Notes under the pieces: generated by a model
The model's input: only the letters and a program-made list of their open reading frames with translations
The model's database searches: none
Told to the model about the DNA's origin: nothing
Part shown: positions 5,080 to 5,762 of the stretch, in pieces
Layout: each line of letters begins with the position of its first letter
How positions within the stretch are numbered: the stretch's first letter is position 1
DNA from: an uncultured Chromatiales bacterium
GTDB lineage: Bacteria > Pseudomonadota > Gammaproteobacteria > Steroidobacterales > GCA-2729495
Reading direction: 5' to 3'
Length of the DNA stretch: 5,762 bases
Assembly: GCA_913058165.1 (NCBI GenBank)
Contig: CAJXQV010000087.1
Location: 1 to 5,762, forward strand
Program-made: the position numbers and the translations under genes

Positions 5080-5762
5080 ATGAGCGAAAGAAATATTAAG
5101 TCGATCCTTAATGAGGAGCGACTGTTTCAACCGCCGGCAGCTTTTGTGAAGCAAGCAGCGCTAAGTGCTGCCGAGCTTGAGCAGCGCTATGCGTTGGCCG
5201 CCGAAGACAGCAATGCCTATTGGGAAAAAATGGCAACGGATTTCATCGTCTGGGACAAGCCCTGGTCGCAGGTTCTCGATGACAGCAAAGCACCTAATTA
5301 CAAGTGGTTTAGCGGCGGTGAGCTGAACGTATCGGCAAACTGCCTTGACGTACATCTTGAAACCCGCGCCGATAAGACAGCCATTATTTTCGAAGGTGAA
5401 CAGGGTGACGTGCGCCATATCAGTTATGCAGAGCTGACCAGCGAAGTCAGTCGATTTGCGAACGCGCTGAAGGAAAGCGGCATAAGCTGTGGTGATCGCG
5501 TTGTTATCTATATGCCGATGGTTCCCGAAGCAGTTGTCGCCATGCAGGCCTGTGCACGAATCGGCGCGATTCATTCGGTGGTATTTGGCGGGTTTTCTGC
5601 TGTGGCGCTTCGCGATCGTATTAATGATGCCGGAGCTCGAATGCTAATTACCGCCGATGGCGGCTTCCGTGGCGGCTCGCCGGTCGAACTTAAGCGCGCG
5701 GCGGATGAGGCCTTGTCCGGCGGCTGTCCAACGATCAAACGGGTTATTGTGCTGCAGCGGAC
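5080..5762 (+). CDS. acs: Acetyl-CoA synthetase, N-terminal third (runs off window)
   Basis: An open frame of 227 codons starts MSERNIKSILNEERLF and continues past the window end. Acs converts acetate, ATP and CoA to acetyl-CoA through acetyl-AMP in the cytoplasm, feeding the TCA and glyoxylate cycles. Diagnostic segments are: YKWFSGGELNVSANCLD (74-90); TAIIFEGE (100-107); ISYAEL (114-119); GDRVVIYMPMVPEAVVAM (138-155); ARIGAIHSVVFGGFSAVAL (159-177); and ITADGGFRGG (190-199). Together they are typical of the ~650-aa Acs subfamily of ANL adenylating enzymes. The P-loop-like TSG/TxGxPK motif and the acetylatable C-terminal lysine lie beyond the window. In the CoA-contact loop, R197 is present, but position 200 is Ser where E. 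coli-type enzymes have Arg. A propionyl-CoA synthetase is less likely, given the N-terminus and the NVSANCLD segment. Confidence 0.95.
   Translation, partial: MSERNIKSILNEERLFQPPAAFVKQAALSAAELEQRYALAAEDSNAYWEKMATDFIVWDKPWSQVLDDSKAPNYKWFSGGELNVSANCLDVHLETRADKTAIIFEGEQGDVRHISYAELTSEVSRFANALKESGISCGDRVVIYMPMVPEAVVAMQACARIGAIHSVVFGGFSAVALRDRINDAGARMLITADGGFRGGSPVELKRAADEALSGGCPTIKRVIVLQR

Noticed and set aside
5161..5574. Long minus-strand frame of 137 codons
   Set aside because: It lies wholly opposite acs, whose frame is strongly conserved. It is a codon-bias shadow.

Overview
The window fits a mid-to-high-GC gammaproteobacterium, perhaps of the Pseudomonadales/Cellvibrionales type. Support comes from the PriA sequence, the inferred priA-argS order, an HNH protein of a type I recognise from Pseudomonas-like genomes, and remnants of an ECF sigma factor and a DUF3106-like protein. 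This placement is inference; no rRNA or other marker is present. The first 45 bases are not biological. They are the end of an Illumina P7 primer, an i7 index and the Nextera/Tn5 transposase adapter, left on the contig end.

Left part, minus strand: after the adapter comes a 30-codon 5' fragment, probably argS (arginyl-tRNA synthetase). It lies 87 bp downstream of a complete priA (729 aa, replication-restart helicase). The priA upstream region carries three DnaA-box-like 9-mers within 35 bp, next to an AT-rich stretch.

Middle (about 2414-3476): there is no intact gene. The first 570 bp hold the DnaA-box cluster, several short perfect dyads and an NtrC-like palindrome. Next comes a clear pseudogene: the first ~65 residues of an ECF sigma factor with two frameshifts, running directly into DUF3106-like 15-residue repeats broken by two amber codons. 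It looks like a collapsed sigma-factor operon whose middle was deleted.

Right part, plus strand: an HNH endonuclease (214 aa) is followed after 16 bp by a 5'-3' exonuclease/flap endonuclease (299 aa) that keeps the full set of metal-binding acids. Then, 42 bp later, comes the 5' third of acs (acetyl-CoA synthetase), cut by the window end. The two nucleases probably form a transcription unit. acs is central carbon metabolism and may share the transcript or have its own promoter; no terminator is visible between them.

No CRISPR array, intact mobile element, tRNA or rRNA was seen. The least ordinary items are the sigma/DUF3106 fusion pseudogene, the tight HNH plus flap-nuclease pair, and the DnaA-box cluster upstream of priA.
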